DNA of 64,000 nt. Source: Butyrivibrio proteoclasticus B316 (GTDB taxonomy: Bacteria; Bacillota; Clostridia; Lachnospirales; Lachnospiraceae). Of this stretch, positions 1 to 11,145 are shown piece after piece. How positions within the stretch are numbered: the stretch's first letter is position 1; each line of letters begins with the position of its first letter. The stretch is taken from NCBI RefSeq assembly GCF_000145035.1, contig NC_014387.1, positions 2,966,001 through 3,030,000 on the forward strand. Direction: 5' to 3'. Under the pieces are notes generated by a model. The model did no database searches. It was not told the origin of the DNA and saw only the letters and a program-made list of their open reading frames with translations. The position numbers and the translations under genes are program-made.

Positions 1-39
1 TATCGACTGCAGGGCCTTTCTGTGAATAGTCACTTTGTA

Positions 40-978
40 TTATGAATTTGACTCAAACTCACTCTTTTTAATACCCCAGATCAGATTTCTCCACTGTTCA
101 AGCTGATCTGTTGTCATGAAACCATTTGAGGTTCCCATATAACCTATCTTGTAGGAGGCAAACAAAAGTGCATTTTTTATTGCATTGACGCTGTCTCCTG
201 TCTCCATGTAATAATGCAGGAAGCAGGCAAACAGGGCATTTCCTGCACCGATCGTGTTTACAACTTCATTAGTCTTAACTGTATTATAATGCACTCTGAG
301 ATTATGAGTCTTATCGAATAGTATAAGGCCCTCACTACCTTGTCCCAGGATTATTATTTCAGTTCCATAAGTTCCTGATATTCTGTCGATGAAATCATAT
401 GGATCTTCTGCAAGTGTGTCATCACTGAAATAAAGGACCTTGGCCGGTTCAAGGAAATCTGTATTATAAATCTCTTTTTCTGGCTTGTAGCTTCTGATAT
501 TAACTGCAATAGGTTTATTTCTGGCCGCTGCCTCTTTTGCAAAAGGCCTGCAGAAATTGGCATTAGCAAGAACCATCATATCACACGCCTCTGCTATTGG
601 TGCCACCATGGACATATCGTAAACATTTTCTCTCAGATCTTTGATATCCTCAAAGATCTGCTGTTTGCGGTTTTTATCGTACAGAACAACCTCTGTTGGA
701 GTTTCCTTCATCTGCGGAATAATATATTCCGTAGAAAGAGTAATCTTTCTGTCAGGAGGATTGATCATGCCAAGATCCTGATTTCTTCCAACAATAGACA
801 TGAAAGTCACATCATCTCCAAGCCATTCAAGAGCCAGGGATTCATTGTATGCATCGCCGCCCATTGCTGTAAAGATTGACTCATTAGCACTGGTAATCGG
901 AGCATAGCTAACCGGGATTTTATCCACTCTGACTATAGTCTCAATCTGCGTAACTCCTGCTACTAAGAACTTGCTCAT
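40..978 (-). CDS. PfkB-family carbohydrate kinase
   Basis: Cytoplasmic sugar or nucleoside kinase of the ribokinase/PfkB superfamily, which phosphorylates a sugar hydroxyl with ATP. The N-terminal GGDAYNESLALEWLG stretch is the usual substrate-binding region, and the C-terminal VNTIGAGNALFACFLHY is the PfkB signature (normally DTxGAGD). Here the second Asp, usually the catalytic base, is replaced by Asn (GAGN), which is odd for an active kinase. The ATG at 978 was chosen because AAGGAGG lies 7 bases upstream; an in-frame upstream start at 1017 has no ribosome site. A TetR-family regulator lies just upstream on the same strand, so the two probably form a small operon. The substrate cannot be told from the sequence. 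Confidence 0.85.
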   Translation of the reverse strand: MSKFLVAGVTQIETIVRVDKIPVSYAPITSANESIFTAMGGDAYNESLALEWLGDDVTFMSIVGRNQDLGMINPPDRKITLSTEYIIPQMKETPTEVVLYDKNRKQQIFEDIKDLRENVYDMSMVAPIAEACDMMVLANANFCRPFAKEAAARNKPIAVNIRSYKPEKEIYNTDFLEPAKVLYFSDDTLAEDPYDFIDRISGTYGTEIIILGQGSEGLILFDKTHNLRVHYNTVKTNEVVNTIGAGNALFACFLHYYMETGDSVNAIKNALLFASYKIGYMGTSNGFMTTDQLEQWRNLIWGIKKSEFESNS

Positions 979-1020
979 ATTTAAGCCTCCTTGTACTTCA
1001 TGCTTCAAAATATCCAAAAA

Positions 1021-1626
1021 CTACTCTTTTATAGACATCTCTCTTATCATATCTATGTACTCTAATGCTTCCTGCATAAATATATCGGCTCTAAAGTTGT
1101 CGCTCTTTACATCTTTATCTATAAGTCCCTGAACAGTAAAATCCATCACATCCCAGGTTTTTCTGTAATCAGCTTTATCTGTCAGCCTTGTGACATCCGC
1201 CCTTTCCCGAAGAGCCTCCATTATCCTATGATACTTATCTCTTCTTTCACTGATCTCGTCTACCGCCTCTAAGTAGTCTTCCTCATCAGCCTTATTCAGG
1301 AAAAGAAATATATAGGGATACTGGGCCATGGATGCTACTTTTGCGGACAGTATCTGCTCATACAGCTCAAAATAACCATTTTCATTTTTTTCCACATGCC
1401 CCGTAAGCTCAAGTGTGACGAACCTTGTGGCGTAGTCATACAAAAAAGCGTATACACCTATTTTACTGCCAAAATAATGAAACAGAAGGCCCTTGCTGAT
1501 TCCGGCAGTCTTTACAATCTCATCTGTGCTGGCATGGTAATAGCCATATTGTGAAAAGACTTTAAGTGCGGCATTTATCATCCTGTCCTGTTTTTCTTTT
1601 TTTAAGTCCCAAAATTTTTCATTCAT
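1021..1626 (-). CDS. TetR/AcrR-family transcriptional regulator
   Basis: Predicted DNA-binding repressor of 201 residues, the usual TetR length. The N-terminal helix-turn-helix is clear: MINAALKVFSQYGYYHASTD, then EIVKTAGISKGLLFHYFGSK, the typical recognition-helix region ending in YFGSK. The remainder is a variable ligand-binding, dimerising helical domain. It ends about 40 bases before the PfkB kinase start, so the two genes are probably co-transcribed. A weak palindrome upstream (1654-1670) could be its own operator. The ligand is unknown. Confidence 0.88.
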   Translation of the reverse strand: MNEKFWDLKKEKQDRMINAALKVFSQYGYYHASTDEIVKTAGISKGLLFHYFGSKIGVYAFLYDYATRFVTLELTGHVEKNENGYFELYEQILSAKVASMAQYPYIFLFLNKADEEDYLEAVDEISERRDKYHRIMEALRERADVTRLTDKADYRKTWDVMDFTVQGLIDKDVKSDNFRADIFMQEALEYIDMIREMSIKE

Positions 1627-1653
1627 CCCTGTGCCCGCCTATATTGATGCCAA

Positions 1654-1670
1654 TTGACCATTTCAGTCTA
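1654..1670. promoter_or_regulatory. Candidate TetR operator
   Basis: TTGAC, seven bases, GTCTA form an imperfect palindrome about 30 bases upstream of the TetR-gene start. TetR proteins usually bind such dyads near their own promoter. The match is weak and could be chance. Confidence 0.3.
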
Positions 1671-1803
1671 CATTTAATATAACATATAAGCCAAGGGGCA
1701 TACAAACGATTTACCGTTATTTATCAATTTTTAATCAATAGTGCTTTTATTTGTGATTAAATTGTATTAAAATTAGTTTATCGCTTGATAGGAGGGGCTT
1801 TTT

Positions 1804-2130
1804 ATGTCCAAAAATAACAGCTTTGGTAAATTTATTGTATTTTGTGCTGCTGTAGGTGCTGCTGCAGCTGGAGCATATTATTACTTATCCAAGAAAGACA
1901 AGGAACTTGCCGACAATCTTGACGATGACGATTATGAAGACTTCGATGATTTCGAGGAAGATGATGATTACTCTTCAGAGATCAAATTTGGTCGCAAGTA
2001 TGTAGATATCAGTCCTGCTGATGAGTCCAAGGAAACTACTGAAAAGGATAATGAAGAGCTGGATGAAGCTGATTCATATGAAGAAGCACAGCCTGATTCT
2101 TCAGAAGAGTTTTTTAACGACGAGAAATAA
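1804..2130 (+). CDS. Small membrane-anchored acidic protein
   Basis: A 108-residue protein of unknown function. Residues 8-27 (FGKFIVFCAAVGAAAAGAYY) form one Ala/Gly-rich membrane segment or uncleaved signal anchor, followed by KKDKE and then a very acidic, probably disordered tail rich in Asp, Glu and Ser. AGGAGGGG lies 6-8 bases before the ATG. It stands alone and is followed by a clear terminator. Similar short proteins with one membrane span and an acidic tail are common in Lachnospiraceae, but I know of no assigned role. Confidence 0.75.
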   Translation: MSKNNSFGKFIVFCAAVGAAAAGAYYYLSKKDKELADNLDDDDYEDFDDFEEDDDYSSEIKFGRKYVDISPADESKETTEKDNEELDEADSYEEAQPDSSEEFFNDEK

Positions 2131-2165
2131 ACGATAGTGTACTGTCTCCATGACAGGTTAGCAGA

Positions 2166-2196
2166 AAGTCTCGGAAATAGCATCCGAGACTTTTTA
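2166..2196 (+). terminator. Rho-independent terminator
   Basis: AAGTCTCGGA pairs with TCCGAGACTT across a 7-base loop and is followed by a T run. It ends the transcript of the small acidic-tail protein. Confidence 0.9.
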
Positions 2197-2251
2197 TTAT
2201 ATTAGTACATTATGTAGATCTTTATAGTAGGAGTAAGGAGTCATATATCAA

Positions 2252-3220
2252 ATGCCTATAACAAATCTATCCATCATAATGCCCGTATATAACAGTGAAA
2301 AATTTCTGGCAGATGCTTTAAATAGTGTGATCAATCAGACTTATAAAGACTTTGAGCTAATCATTATAGATGATGGTTCTACTGACGGTAGTTCAGATAT
2401 TTGCGAGGAATATGCCAAAAATGATAAGCGAATAAAGTATGTTCATCAGGAAAATAGTGGTGGACAGGTTGCAAGAAATAACGGACTAGATATTGCAACT
2501 GGTAAATATATAGCATTTGTAGATAGTGACGATGCACTCGATCCTCATATTTATGAAGTTCTCATTCAAAACCTGGAAACCTATGATGCTGATGTTTCAG
2601 TTTGCAGCTTTAGCATGAATAGGGATTCTTTAGGAGTTCGTACCAATAAAACAACAGCCGTTATAAACGGCAGCGAAAAAATTCTAGAAGCTTTAGTAGG
2701 ACATACACCTACATTGCCCAAGTTGCAAGGATATTTATTTAATAAGGTATACAAAAGAGAAGTAATCGGCAACCTTCGCATGAATCAACTTATCAACATG
2801 GGTGAGGATGGACTCTTTAATATGTATGTGATGCAAAATTGCAATAAAGCTGTTTATGACAATAGCGTTTTGTATTATTACAGATGGAGCGAGACCAGTC
2901 TCACAAACACTCATAGCCGCGCTTATCTAAAATGGAAAAAAGATGTTGAAGGTTACAATAACGTTTTACAAAAAGAAAAAAACAGATTCATTACAGATTA
3001 TAGCAAGCGCATGTTCATCTTCTGCGCCATGAAGAAAGCTGAAGCATTAGTAAGAGAAAAGGGGAACTTCAAAGAAGTTTATAATGATATCACTACTGTG
3101 AAGAGCTTTGGAAAAGTAGATCTGCGTAATAAAAAAGCCTCTATAATATTCATTCTCTACGCGTATGCCCCACTGCTCTTTTTCATATACAAGAAAATAG
3201 CTTTGAGAAATATAAAATAA
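2252..3220 (+). CDS. GT2-family glycosyltransferase
   Basis: Inverting glycosyltransferase of the GT-A fold that transfers a sugar from a nucleotide-sugar donor. The N-terminus carries the classic SIIMPVYNSEKFLADALNS opening, IIDDGSTDGS, and the metal-binding FVDSDD (DxD-like) motif near residues 89-94. At 322 residues it is normal for the polysaccharide and teichoic-acid GT2 group. The C-terminal end (ASIIFILYAYAPLLFFIYKK) is hydrophobic and could attach it to the membrane. AAGGAG precedes the ATG. It sits alone between terminators, so its product (cell-wall or exopolysaccharide) cannot be inferred. Confidence 0.88.
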   Translation: MPITNLSIIMPVYNSEKFLADALNSVINQTYKDFELIIIDDGSTDGSSDICEEYAKNDKRIKYVHQENSGGQVARNNGLDIATGKYIAFVDSDDALDPHIYEVLIQNLETYDADVSVCSFSMNRDSLGVRTNKTTAVINGSEKILEALVGHTPTLPKLQGYLFNKVYKREVIGNLRMNQLINMGEDGLFNMYVMQNCNKAVYDNSVLYYYRWSETSLTNTHSRAYLKWKKDVEGYNNVLQKEKNRFITDYSKRMFIFCAMKKAEALVREKGNFKEVYNDITTVKSFGKVDLRNKKASIIFILYAYAPLLFFIYKKIALRNIK

Positions 3221-3250
3221 ATAGTTTTGTACAGCGGCTCTGCAAAAACA

Positions 3251-3279
3251 AAAGGTGTGGCATCAAGCCACACCTTTTC
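3251..3279. terminator. Bidirectional terminator
   Basis: AAAGGTGTGGC and GCCACACCTTT form an 11-bp stem with a 5-base loop, with A and T runs on the two sides. It separates the convergent GT2 and DUF2225 genes. Confidence 0.9.
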
Positions 3280-3294
3280 TAGTATAATCATACA

Positions 3295-4155
3295 TTACTC
3301 AGCACTTTCGCCCTTCTTCTCGGCAATCAAGTCCTTAAGTGCTCTAGCCTTATCCTTGATACGGCTATTAGCAACTCTTGATGTCAGAAGCTCTGAAACC
3401 ATCTTGCTTGCTGTATCAAAATCGTCTGTCTCTACAGCAAGAGCAGCAATCAGATAGTCAAGTGTCGAAGAATCCATTCCTGCAATAGGGAATTCCTCTG
3501 ACTGTCTCGCCATTACAAATCCATTAAGGGCATTAGCAAGAAGCTCTTTTTCCTGAGCATCATTATCAGCCTTCTTCTGTTCGTAAGTATCCTCTGAAGG
3601 ATCCAGTCTCTGGGTTTCACCTCTGATAACCCAGGCAGTCTTAAGACATATATAGGCTTTCTCACTGTTCTTGGCCTTCTTGACTACTGCATTTGCAAGA
3701 GCAAGCTGGTAAAGGTTTCTGGCATGTTCATAACTAAAGGTCGGCTCATGATAATCGAGCTTTCTGTAGTTCATGCAGACTTTGATCCTGATATCATCAA
3801 TCTGACGTTTATTGAGCGTTGCAAAATATCTGCCAAGGGCTGCATATCCACAATCAGGACATGCTATGACATCATATTTATTCTGGTCAAGTTCATCGTA
3901 GTCGGGACGAAGATCTATATCAACATTCTTCATCCTGACCTTACCTGTTCTAACGGTTTTGGTCTCAAATTCTTTTTCACAAACAGGACATTTATACTTC
4001 TTATCAAAAAGATAGTCCTCTTCGTTTACAAGCTGAAGCTTAGGCTTAGGAGCCTCTTTTTTAACGGCAGCTTCCTTTTCTTTGGGATCTTCAAAAAGTT
4101 TACCGCCAATGTTTCCAAGTCCGAGTTTTTCAAGTCCAGAAAAAATACCAGCCAT
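3295..4155 (-). CDS. DUF2225 family zinc-ribbon protein
   Basis: Cytoplasmic protein of unknown function matching what I know of the DUF2225 family of Firmicutes. After a Lys-rich linker (residues 1-45), two paired cysteine knuckles are visible: YKCPVCEKEF near residue 55 and VIACPDCGYAALGRYF near residue 97, which together should bind one zinc. The rest is helical and TPR-like (YEHARNLYQLALANAV; KAYICLKTAWVIRGE). There is no conserved neighbour. The family is sometimes found near sporulation or envelope genes, but nothing here supports that link. Confidence 0.8.
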   Translation of the reverse strand: MAGIFSGLEKLGLGNIGGKLFEDPKEKEAAVKKEAPKPKLQLVNEEDYLFDKKYKCPVCEKEFETKTVRTGKVRMKNVDIDLRPDYDELDQNKYDVIACPDCGYAALGRYFATLNKRQIDDIRIKVCMNYRKLDYHEPTFSYEHARNLYQLALANAVVKKAKNSEKAYICLKTAWVIRGETQRLDPSEDTYEQKKADNDAQEKELLANALNGFVMARQSEEFPIAGMDSSTLDYLIAALAVETDDFDTASKMVSELLTSRVANSRIKDKARALKDLIAEKKGESAE

Positions 4156-4211
4156 AACATAACCTCTCTTTAAGCGAAATATTGTTTTGGTGACATTACT
4201 TCCACTACTTA

Positions 4212-5918
4212 TTACTTCTTGGGTAATACAAATGAGCTTTTGAGTGAAACTATTCTGTTAAATACAGGTGCACCAGGCTTGGAATCCTTGCTGTCAACGC
4301 TGAAGAATCCATTTCTGACAAACTGGAACTTGTCATATGCTACTGCATTTCCAAGTTCAGGTTCAAGCTTGGCATCCTTGATAACCTTGATGGAGTTAGG
4401 ATTGAGGTTAAGTGAACCATCCTCGTTATAAACGCCCTTTTCTTCATCAATGATATTCTCATACAGACGAACCTCTGCTGTAACTGCATCCTTGGCTGCA
4501 ACCCAGTGGATAGTTCCCTTGACTTTTCTGCCATCGGCACTGTCTCCGCCCTTGGTTTCAGGATCATATGTGCAGTGGATCTCTGTAATTAAACCATTTT
4601 CATCCTTAACAAAGCTTGTGCATGTAACAAAGTAAGCGTTCATAAGTCTTACTTCATTGCCGGGGAACAAACGGAAATACTTCTTGGGTGGTTCCTCCAT
4701 GAAGTCTTCTCTCTCAATGAAAAGTTCTCTTCCAAATGGAACCTTACGTGTTCCCATTTCAGGAACTTCCTTGTTATTCTCAATCTCAAGGTATTCTGTC
4801 TGTCCCTCAGGATAGTTGTCGATAATGAGCTTGACAGGATCAAGAATAGCAAGCATTCTCTTAGCCTTGAGCTTAAGGTCTTCTCTGATGCAGTACTCGA
4901 GCATTGCATACTCAGCTGTTGAGTTAGCCTTACTGATACCGCACATATCAACGAACATCTTGATAGATTCAGGAGTAAAGCCTCTTCTGCGAAGAGAAGC
5001 AATAGTTACAAGTCGTGGATCATCCCATCCATCAACGATTCCCTCTTCTACAAGTCTCTTGATATATCTTTTACCTGTTACAACGTTGTTGAGATATAAC
5101 TTGGCAAATTCTATCTGACGAGGAGGATTCTTGTACTCGCACTCTGTCTTGACCCAGTCATAAAGTGGTCTGTGATCCTCAAACTCAAGTGTGCAGAGTG
5201 AATGAGTGATTCCCTCGATAGCATCCTCAATAGGATGAGCAAAATCGTACATAGGGTAGATGCACCACTTGTCGCCTGTTCTGGCATGTGTCATGTGTGC
5301 AACTCTGTAAATGATAGGATCTCTCATGTTGATATTAGGAGATGCCATATCGATCTTGGCACGAAGAGTAACGCTTCCGTCCTCGAACTTGCCGTTCTTC
5401 ATATCTTCAAAAAGTTTAAGGTTCTCTTCAACACTTCTGTTCCTGTTAGGATCTTCCTTACCAGGTTCAGTGAGTGTACCTCTGTACTCACGCATCTCAT
5501 CAGCTGTAAGTTCAGAAACATAAGCCTTACCCTTCTTGATAAGCTTAACAGCATCTTCATACATCTCATCGAAATAATCTGATGCATGGAAAAGACGATC
5601 TTCATAATCAGCGCCAAGCCACTTAACATCAGCGATGATTGAGTCCATGAACTCTGCCTTCTCCTTGGTAGGATTGGTATCATCAAATCTCATGTTAAAC
5701 TTGCCGCCATATTCCTTGGCCATACCGTAGTTGAGAAGAATACTCTTGGCATGTCCTATATGTAAAAATCCATTAGGCTCAGGAGGAAAACGAGTATGTA
5801 CATGATCATAAACGCCCTCAGCCAGGTCCTTGTCAATTGCCTGTTCAATGAAATGTCTTGAAGGAGTGTTGTCATTCTCCTCTTTCTCATTCAAATTCTT
5901 AATTACTTCATCTGCCAT
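4212..5918 (-). CDS. glnS: Glutaminyl-tRNA synthetase
   Basis: Class I aminoacyl-tRNA synthetase that charges tRNA-Gln with glutamine. The 568-residue length, [16 protein letters not shown] with the HIGH motif at residues 53-56, [10 protein letters not shown], and the C-terminal beta-barrel anticodon-binding domains identify it. The second ATP motif reads [11 protein letters not shown] rather than the usual VMSKRK, so the KMSKS loop is divergent. Many Firmicutes lack GlnRS and make Gln-tRNA with GatCAB, so a dedicated enzyme is worth noting. AAGGTTGG precedes the start. The tRNA-Gln(UUG) gene in this same window is a plausible substrate. Confidence 0.95.
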   Translation of the reverse strand: MADEVIKNLNEKEENDNTPSRHFIEQAIDKDLAEGVYDHVHTRFPPEPNGFLHIGHAKSILLNYGMAKEYGGKFNMRFDDTNPTKEKAEFMDSIIADVKWLGADYEDRLFHASDYFDEMYEDAVKLIKKGKAYVSELTADEMREYRGTLTEPGKEDPNRNRSVEENLKLFEDMKNGKFEDGSVTLRAKIDMASPNINMRDPIIYRVAHMTHARTGDKWCIYPMYDFAHPIEDAIEGITHSLCTLEFEDHRPLYDWVKTECEYKNPPRQIEFAKLYLNNVVTGKRYIKRLVEEGIVDGWDDPRLVTIASLRRRGFTPESIKMFVDMCGISKANSTAEYAMLEYCIREDLKLKAKRMLAILDPVKLIIDNYPEGQTEYLEIENNKEVPEMGTRKVPFGRELFIEREDFMEEPPKKYFRLFPGNEVRLMNAYFVTCTSFVKDENGLITEIHCTYDPETKGGDSADGRKVKGTIHWVAAKDAVTAEVRLYENIIDEEKGVYNEDGSLNLNPNSIKVIKDAKLEPELGNAVAYDKFQFVRNGFFSVDSKDSKPGAPVFNRIVSLKSSFVLPKK

Positions 5919-6061
5919 TACTTACTAAAACCAACCTTCTAAAATATAGATTTTTGTTATTCGGACTTTCATCACGAATACTTATGATATCATACATTAT
6001 AACATAATTCCACGCTCTTTATATATCATCAGATGACACATTGGAAAGCCGGTAAAAGAGC

Positions 6062-8791
6062 CTATTTGTTATAGACATACTTCTCTTCAAAGGCTGCTCT
6101 TCTGAGCGGTTTATCATAATAGTAGCCCTGAATATACTTAACTCCCATATTCTTAATTGCTTCCAACTGCTCCTTGGTTTCTATTCCCTCAACACATATG
6201 TCTGCACCTATTGTCTCGCCAAGCTGAGCCATCATCCTGACAAACGCCTGGGAATAGTCATCTGTAGCAATATCTTTGACGAAATCCTTATCAACCTTGA
6301 TTATATCAAACGGAAGCGCTCTGATGCTGCTAAGTGCTGAATACCCGGTTCCAAAGTCGTCAAGCGCAAGTCTTACTCCAAGGTCCTTAATATCAAGGAG
6401 AGTCTGCTTGGTTCTTGCAAGATCATTTATCGCAAGTCTCTCTGTGAGCTCCAGGATCAGGTTCTCCGGCTTAAGATTATTCTCTTCTATACATTCTTTT
6501 ATAATATCGACTATATCTGTCTGCATGATCTGAACAACAGACAGATTAACGCTTACAGAAAAATCGCCAACTCCGGACTCATTCCATTGTCTGCAGCACT
6601 CGCAAGCTTTTTTCAGGACATGATTTCCAATAGGATTTATGAGCCCTAAATATTCCGCAAGTGGAACGAACTCATCCGGATTTAAAAATCCAAGTTTGTC
6701 ACTGTTCCATCTAACTAAAGCCTCAGCACCAATATGCTTGATTCCTTTGCCACTCCTTGCTTTCTTTTCATTAGTTATTACAGGCTGGAAATAAACCTCA
6801 AATTCCTCACAGCTCTTTCCAATAGCATCAAACATATTTTTCTCAAGATCAAGCCTGTGAATAGATGAAGAATCAATATTGTCAGAGTACTCAGCAATCC
6901 TGTTCTTACCTGATTTTTTGGCCTCGTACATGGCAACATCGGATTTTCTGATAAGTTCAGGGACATTGTCTCCATTCTCAGGGAAACGAACAAGTCCCAT
7001 ACTCATAGTGCAATAATAATCCGTATCCTTGAGATACCATGGAGTTGCAAAGGCATCCTTTATTTCTTCTATGATCTTGTCCATCAAATGGTAGTTGTCG
7101 GGAGGAACTATGATGACAAACTCATCTCCGCCCATTCTGTAACAGGAATTGCTGATTCCTTCAATCCTGCTCATTGCCTTGGAAATATCCTGCAAAAGAA
7201 CGTCGCCATACTGATGTCCAAGACTATCATTAATATGCTTGAAGTCATCAAGATCAAGGTACATAAGGGCACCTGTTCTTCCTGAATTTCTGGCATCATC
7301 CACATATTTAGCCAGGTCTTTTTCGCAGCACATTCTGTTATAAAGACCTGTCAGGAAATCAGTATATGCCTGCTGCTCAATTCTCTTTTGGTACAATTTT
7401 TTCTCTGTAATATCGTAAATTGCGCAAAGAGAAACAGGTCTTCCGTCAACCCATTTTATCCTGGTGTAATACACGTCGTACCACTTGGATCTTGCCTTAT
7501 GATTAACCTCATAGTTTCCGCTGTGGCTTCTTGGTGGAATATTAGATTCAAAGAGCTCCATAAGTTTATTCTCTGCAAGCTCTTTGCTGAAATTCTTTTT
7601 AAAGCTTCTGTTGGCAAACAACAGCACGCCTGTACCTATATCTCTTACATATATCGAGCTTCCCACATTATCCAGAACCGCTTCAAGTGAGGCAAAAGAG
7701 CTGGCAAGTGAGTTGGTTTGTATTCTCTTGGTAATGATACTCTGAAGGATCCTTATAGTATCATTTATAAATTTAACATCATCGATTGACCATATACGGC
7801 TTTCTCTGTTCTCTGTTATGCAGGCATAGAATCTGGGAGCTCCGTTTATTACTATAGGCATGGCAACAAGAGCTTTTATCCCCAGCATATCAAGCTGTTC
7901 ACGCTCTCCGGCATTCATCTGTGTATCACTGGATATGACAATCGCCTTCTCTGTGCCTAGGAACCAGCATACTTCCTGGTCAGTAGTTTCAAGGAACATC
8001 TTACTGCACCCTTGCGCATTCCACTGCACCACAATATCCATCAGGGTATTATGATGTATCCTGCAGGTAAATCCATTGCTAATCTGCAAATAACCGCACA
8101 ATTTGGACAATATCTGCACCATGATGTTTTCTATGCCATCATCGCTATCCAAGAGAGACACGATCTCTGTCATTGTCTCTGCTCTGTGGAAAGATGTCGT
8201 CATTTCAAGTTCCTGGGCTTTTGATTCCTCGCTCTTGGCAACCGCCTGTGTTCTTGATTTCTCAATAGAAATAAAGACATTGAGAGATGCCCTGAGGAGA
8301 TCTAAAACTCTATAAAATTTATCTTCGGAAATCTGATAGCCAAAAGAATCTATTGGCGGGATATGGAAAAATTCCGGTTCATACTCTGCGTCAGTAAATA
8401 CACCGCAGACAATCCACACTGCGGATGTCTGTTTTCCACTTTTTACAGCAACAGCAGCAAGCCGGAGGTTAGGAACTTCTGTTATTTCTACAGCCTGATC
8501 CTCCAGCTCACTCTCTGATACTCTTTTGTAGATATTGTGTATGCGAACATCTGTCACATACTTTTTAATGATCTCTATTTCGTGGGGATTACCTGAGAAT
8601 TCGCTAAGTGGAGCGCCATTCTCATCCAGGCACATAGCATAAACTCCTGACATTTCACAGAATTTGTCCTGCCAGGATTGCATATTTGCCAGCTGTTTAG
8701 GCGCACGATTACCAGAGGCCCCTTTTTCTTCAACCAAAGAGCCTGCTTCTGTGGTATTTTCTAATTCCACTTTGGTAAATGTCTCCTGCAT
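6062..8791 (-). CDS. PocR/GAF/PAS diguanylate cyclase-phosphodiesterase (GGDEF-EAL)
   Basis: A 909-residue cytoplasmic signalling protein that may make or degrade cyclic di-GMP. In order: a PocR-like sensory domain (about residues 35-165: WQDKFCEMSGVYAMCLDENG), a coiled linker, a GAF domain (about 213-355), a PAS domain (about 365-475), GGDEF with an intact GGDEF signature near 552, and EAL with AEALVRW near 688 plus ELTERLAI and DDFGTGYSAL. Both catalytic signatures look complete, so bifunctionality is possible. No membrane segment is seen. The ribosome site is GAGGGGGG three bases before the ATG. A REC-HD-GYP protein lies about 50 kb away in this window and belongs to the same signalling theme. 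Confidence 0.92.
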   Translation of the reverse strand: MQETFTKVELENTTEAGSLVEEKGASGNRAPKQLANMQSWQDKFCEMSGVYAMCLDENGAPLSEFSGNPHEIEIIKKYVTDVRIHNIYKRVSESELEDQAVEITEVPNLRLAAVAVKSGKQTSAVWIVCGVFTDAEYEPEFFHIPPIDSFGYQISEDKFYRVLDLLRASLNVFISIEKSRTQAVAKSEESKAQELEMTTSFHRAETMTEIVSLLDSDDGIENIMVQILSKLCGYLQISNGFTCRIHHNTLMDIVVQWNAQGCSKMFLETTDQEVCWFLGTEKAIVISSDTQMNAGEREQLDMLGIKALVAMPIVINGAPRFYACITENRESRIWSIDDVKFINDTIRILQSIITKRIQTNSLASSFASLEAVLDNVGSSIYVRDIGTGVLLFANRSFKKNFSKELAENKLMELFESNIPPRSHSGNYEVNHKARSKWYDVYYTRIKWVDGRPVSLCAIYDITEKKLYQKRIEQQAYTDFLTGLYNRMCCEKDLAKYVDDARNSGRTGALMYLDLDDFKHINDSLGHQYGDVLLQDISKAMSRIEGISNSCYRMGGDEFVIIVPPDNYHLMDKIIEEIKDAFATPWYLKDTDYYCTMSMGLVRFPENGDNVPELIRKSDVAMYEAKKSGKNRIAEYSDNIDSSSIHRLDLEKNMFDAIGKSCEEFEVYFQPVITNEKKARSGKGIKHIGAEALVRWNSDKLGFLNPDEFVPLAEYLGLINPIGNHVLKKACECCRQWNESGVGDFSVSVNLSVVQIMQTDIVDIIKECIEENNLKPENLILELTERLAINDLARTKQTLLDIKDLGVRLALDDFGTGYSALSSIRALPFDIIKVDKDFVKDIATDDYSQAFVRMMAQLGETIGADICVEGIETKEQLEAIKNMGVKYIQGYYYDKPLRRAAFEEKYVYNK

Positions 8792-8830
8792 TGTCCCCCC
8801 TCAAGGAAAATGTAGTTAGATCATATATTG

Positions 8831-10291
<1,461 letters not shown>

Positions 10292-10373
10292 CTACTCCCA
10301 TTCTAATAAAAATAATGTTATATCAATGTATCCCCATACATTAGTAGTTTATTTCTATCTATTTATATAGTAC

Positions 10374-10886
10374 TCAGTCTACAAAAACTTTTCTTGGAGC
10401 AACATTCTTAACAGCATCCACAAACTCTTTTGTGGGTTCAAGAATTATTTTCTCTTTGCCATCATAATAAATTGTATAAGTCGGATCTGGTTGAGGATCC
10501 TTTTCTCTTGCGGAGAAATCGAGAACTTTGTAGGTTCTGTTCTTGTACTCGTCGAGATGATATGAACGTGATGGAGCCATAGCTTCAATCTTACCCACAT
10601 CATATTTACCGATATTCTTGCGTCTCTCCTTGTTGAGAACCTTGTCAACAGTAATTTCTCTGTCGCAATACTGATACTCAAACTCAATGCTGGCATTAAG
10701 TGAAGCAAAGTAATAACCTGCACCAAAGGCTATGGCAAGAATCATTCCCACAATACCAGTACCCATTAGAATTGATGATAAAAAGGAAATAACTGCGAGT
10801 GTAAGGGAAGCGCCTTTTAAGAAAACCATTACCGGCGACGCCTTACTAGAGACAAGACATTCTACATAACTGTTATCACTAACCAT
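10374..10886 (-). CDS. DUF6106-like membrane protein
   Basis: A 170-residue conserved protein of unknown function, which I recall as a Lachnospiraceae family (DUF6106). Two adjacent hydrophobic segments (ASLTLAVISFLSSILMG and GIVGMILAIAFGAGYYF) are followed by a soluble domain containing FEYQYCDREITVDKVLNKER and a Tyr/Asp-rich end. The ATG at 10886 is preferred because AGGAGG lies 12 bases upstream and the protein then starts MVSDNSYVECLV; the longer start has no ribosome site. Family naming is from memory. Confidence 0.7.
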   Translation of the reverse strand: MVSDNSYVECLVSSKASPVMVFLKGASLTLAVISFLSSILMGTGIVGMILAIAFGAGYYFASLNASIEFEYQYCDREITVDKVLNKERRKNIGKYDVGKIEAMAPSRSYHLDEYKNRTYKVLDFSAREKDPQPDPTYTIYYDGKEKIILEPTKEFVDAVKNVAPRKVFVD

Positions 10887-11145
10887 TTGTAACAATAGCC
10901 TCCTGTATTCTGGCCAAATAATAATAGCCATTTTATCGACTATCTTATATTACTTTGCCCAATCTTTCAAGGGATTTTTTATATATCACACTTTTTTCAA
11001 AAAATGATAATTGACACTTTTCTTCTTTATTTTTATTATTGATTTTATTATGATTTGGTCAAAAAATGCCTAATATCATTATATATGTTTTATTGATAAA
11101 ATAGTATTATTTTTCTGTTAACTATTAATTAAGGAGATTAGTCAA

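Noticed and set aside
3724..4173. 149-codon plus-strand frame
   Set aside because: It is antisense to the DUF2225 gene, whose zinc-ribbon motifs fix the real frame.
10887..10931. N-terminal extension of the DUF6106-like protein
   Set aside because: The longer start lacks a ribosome site, while AGGAGG lies inside the extension and serves the ATG at 10886.
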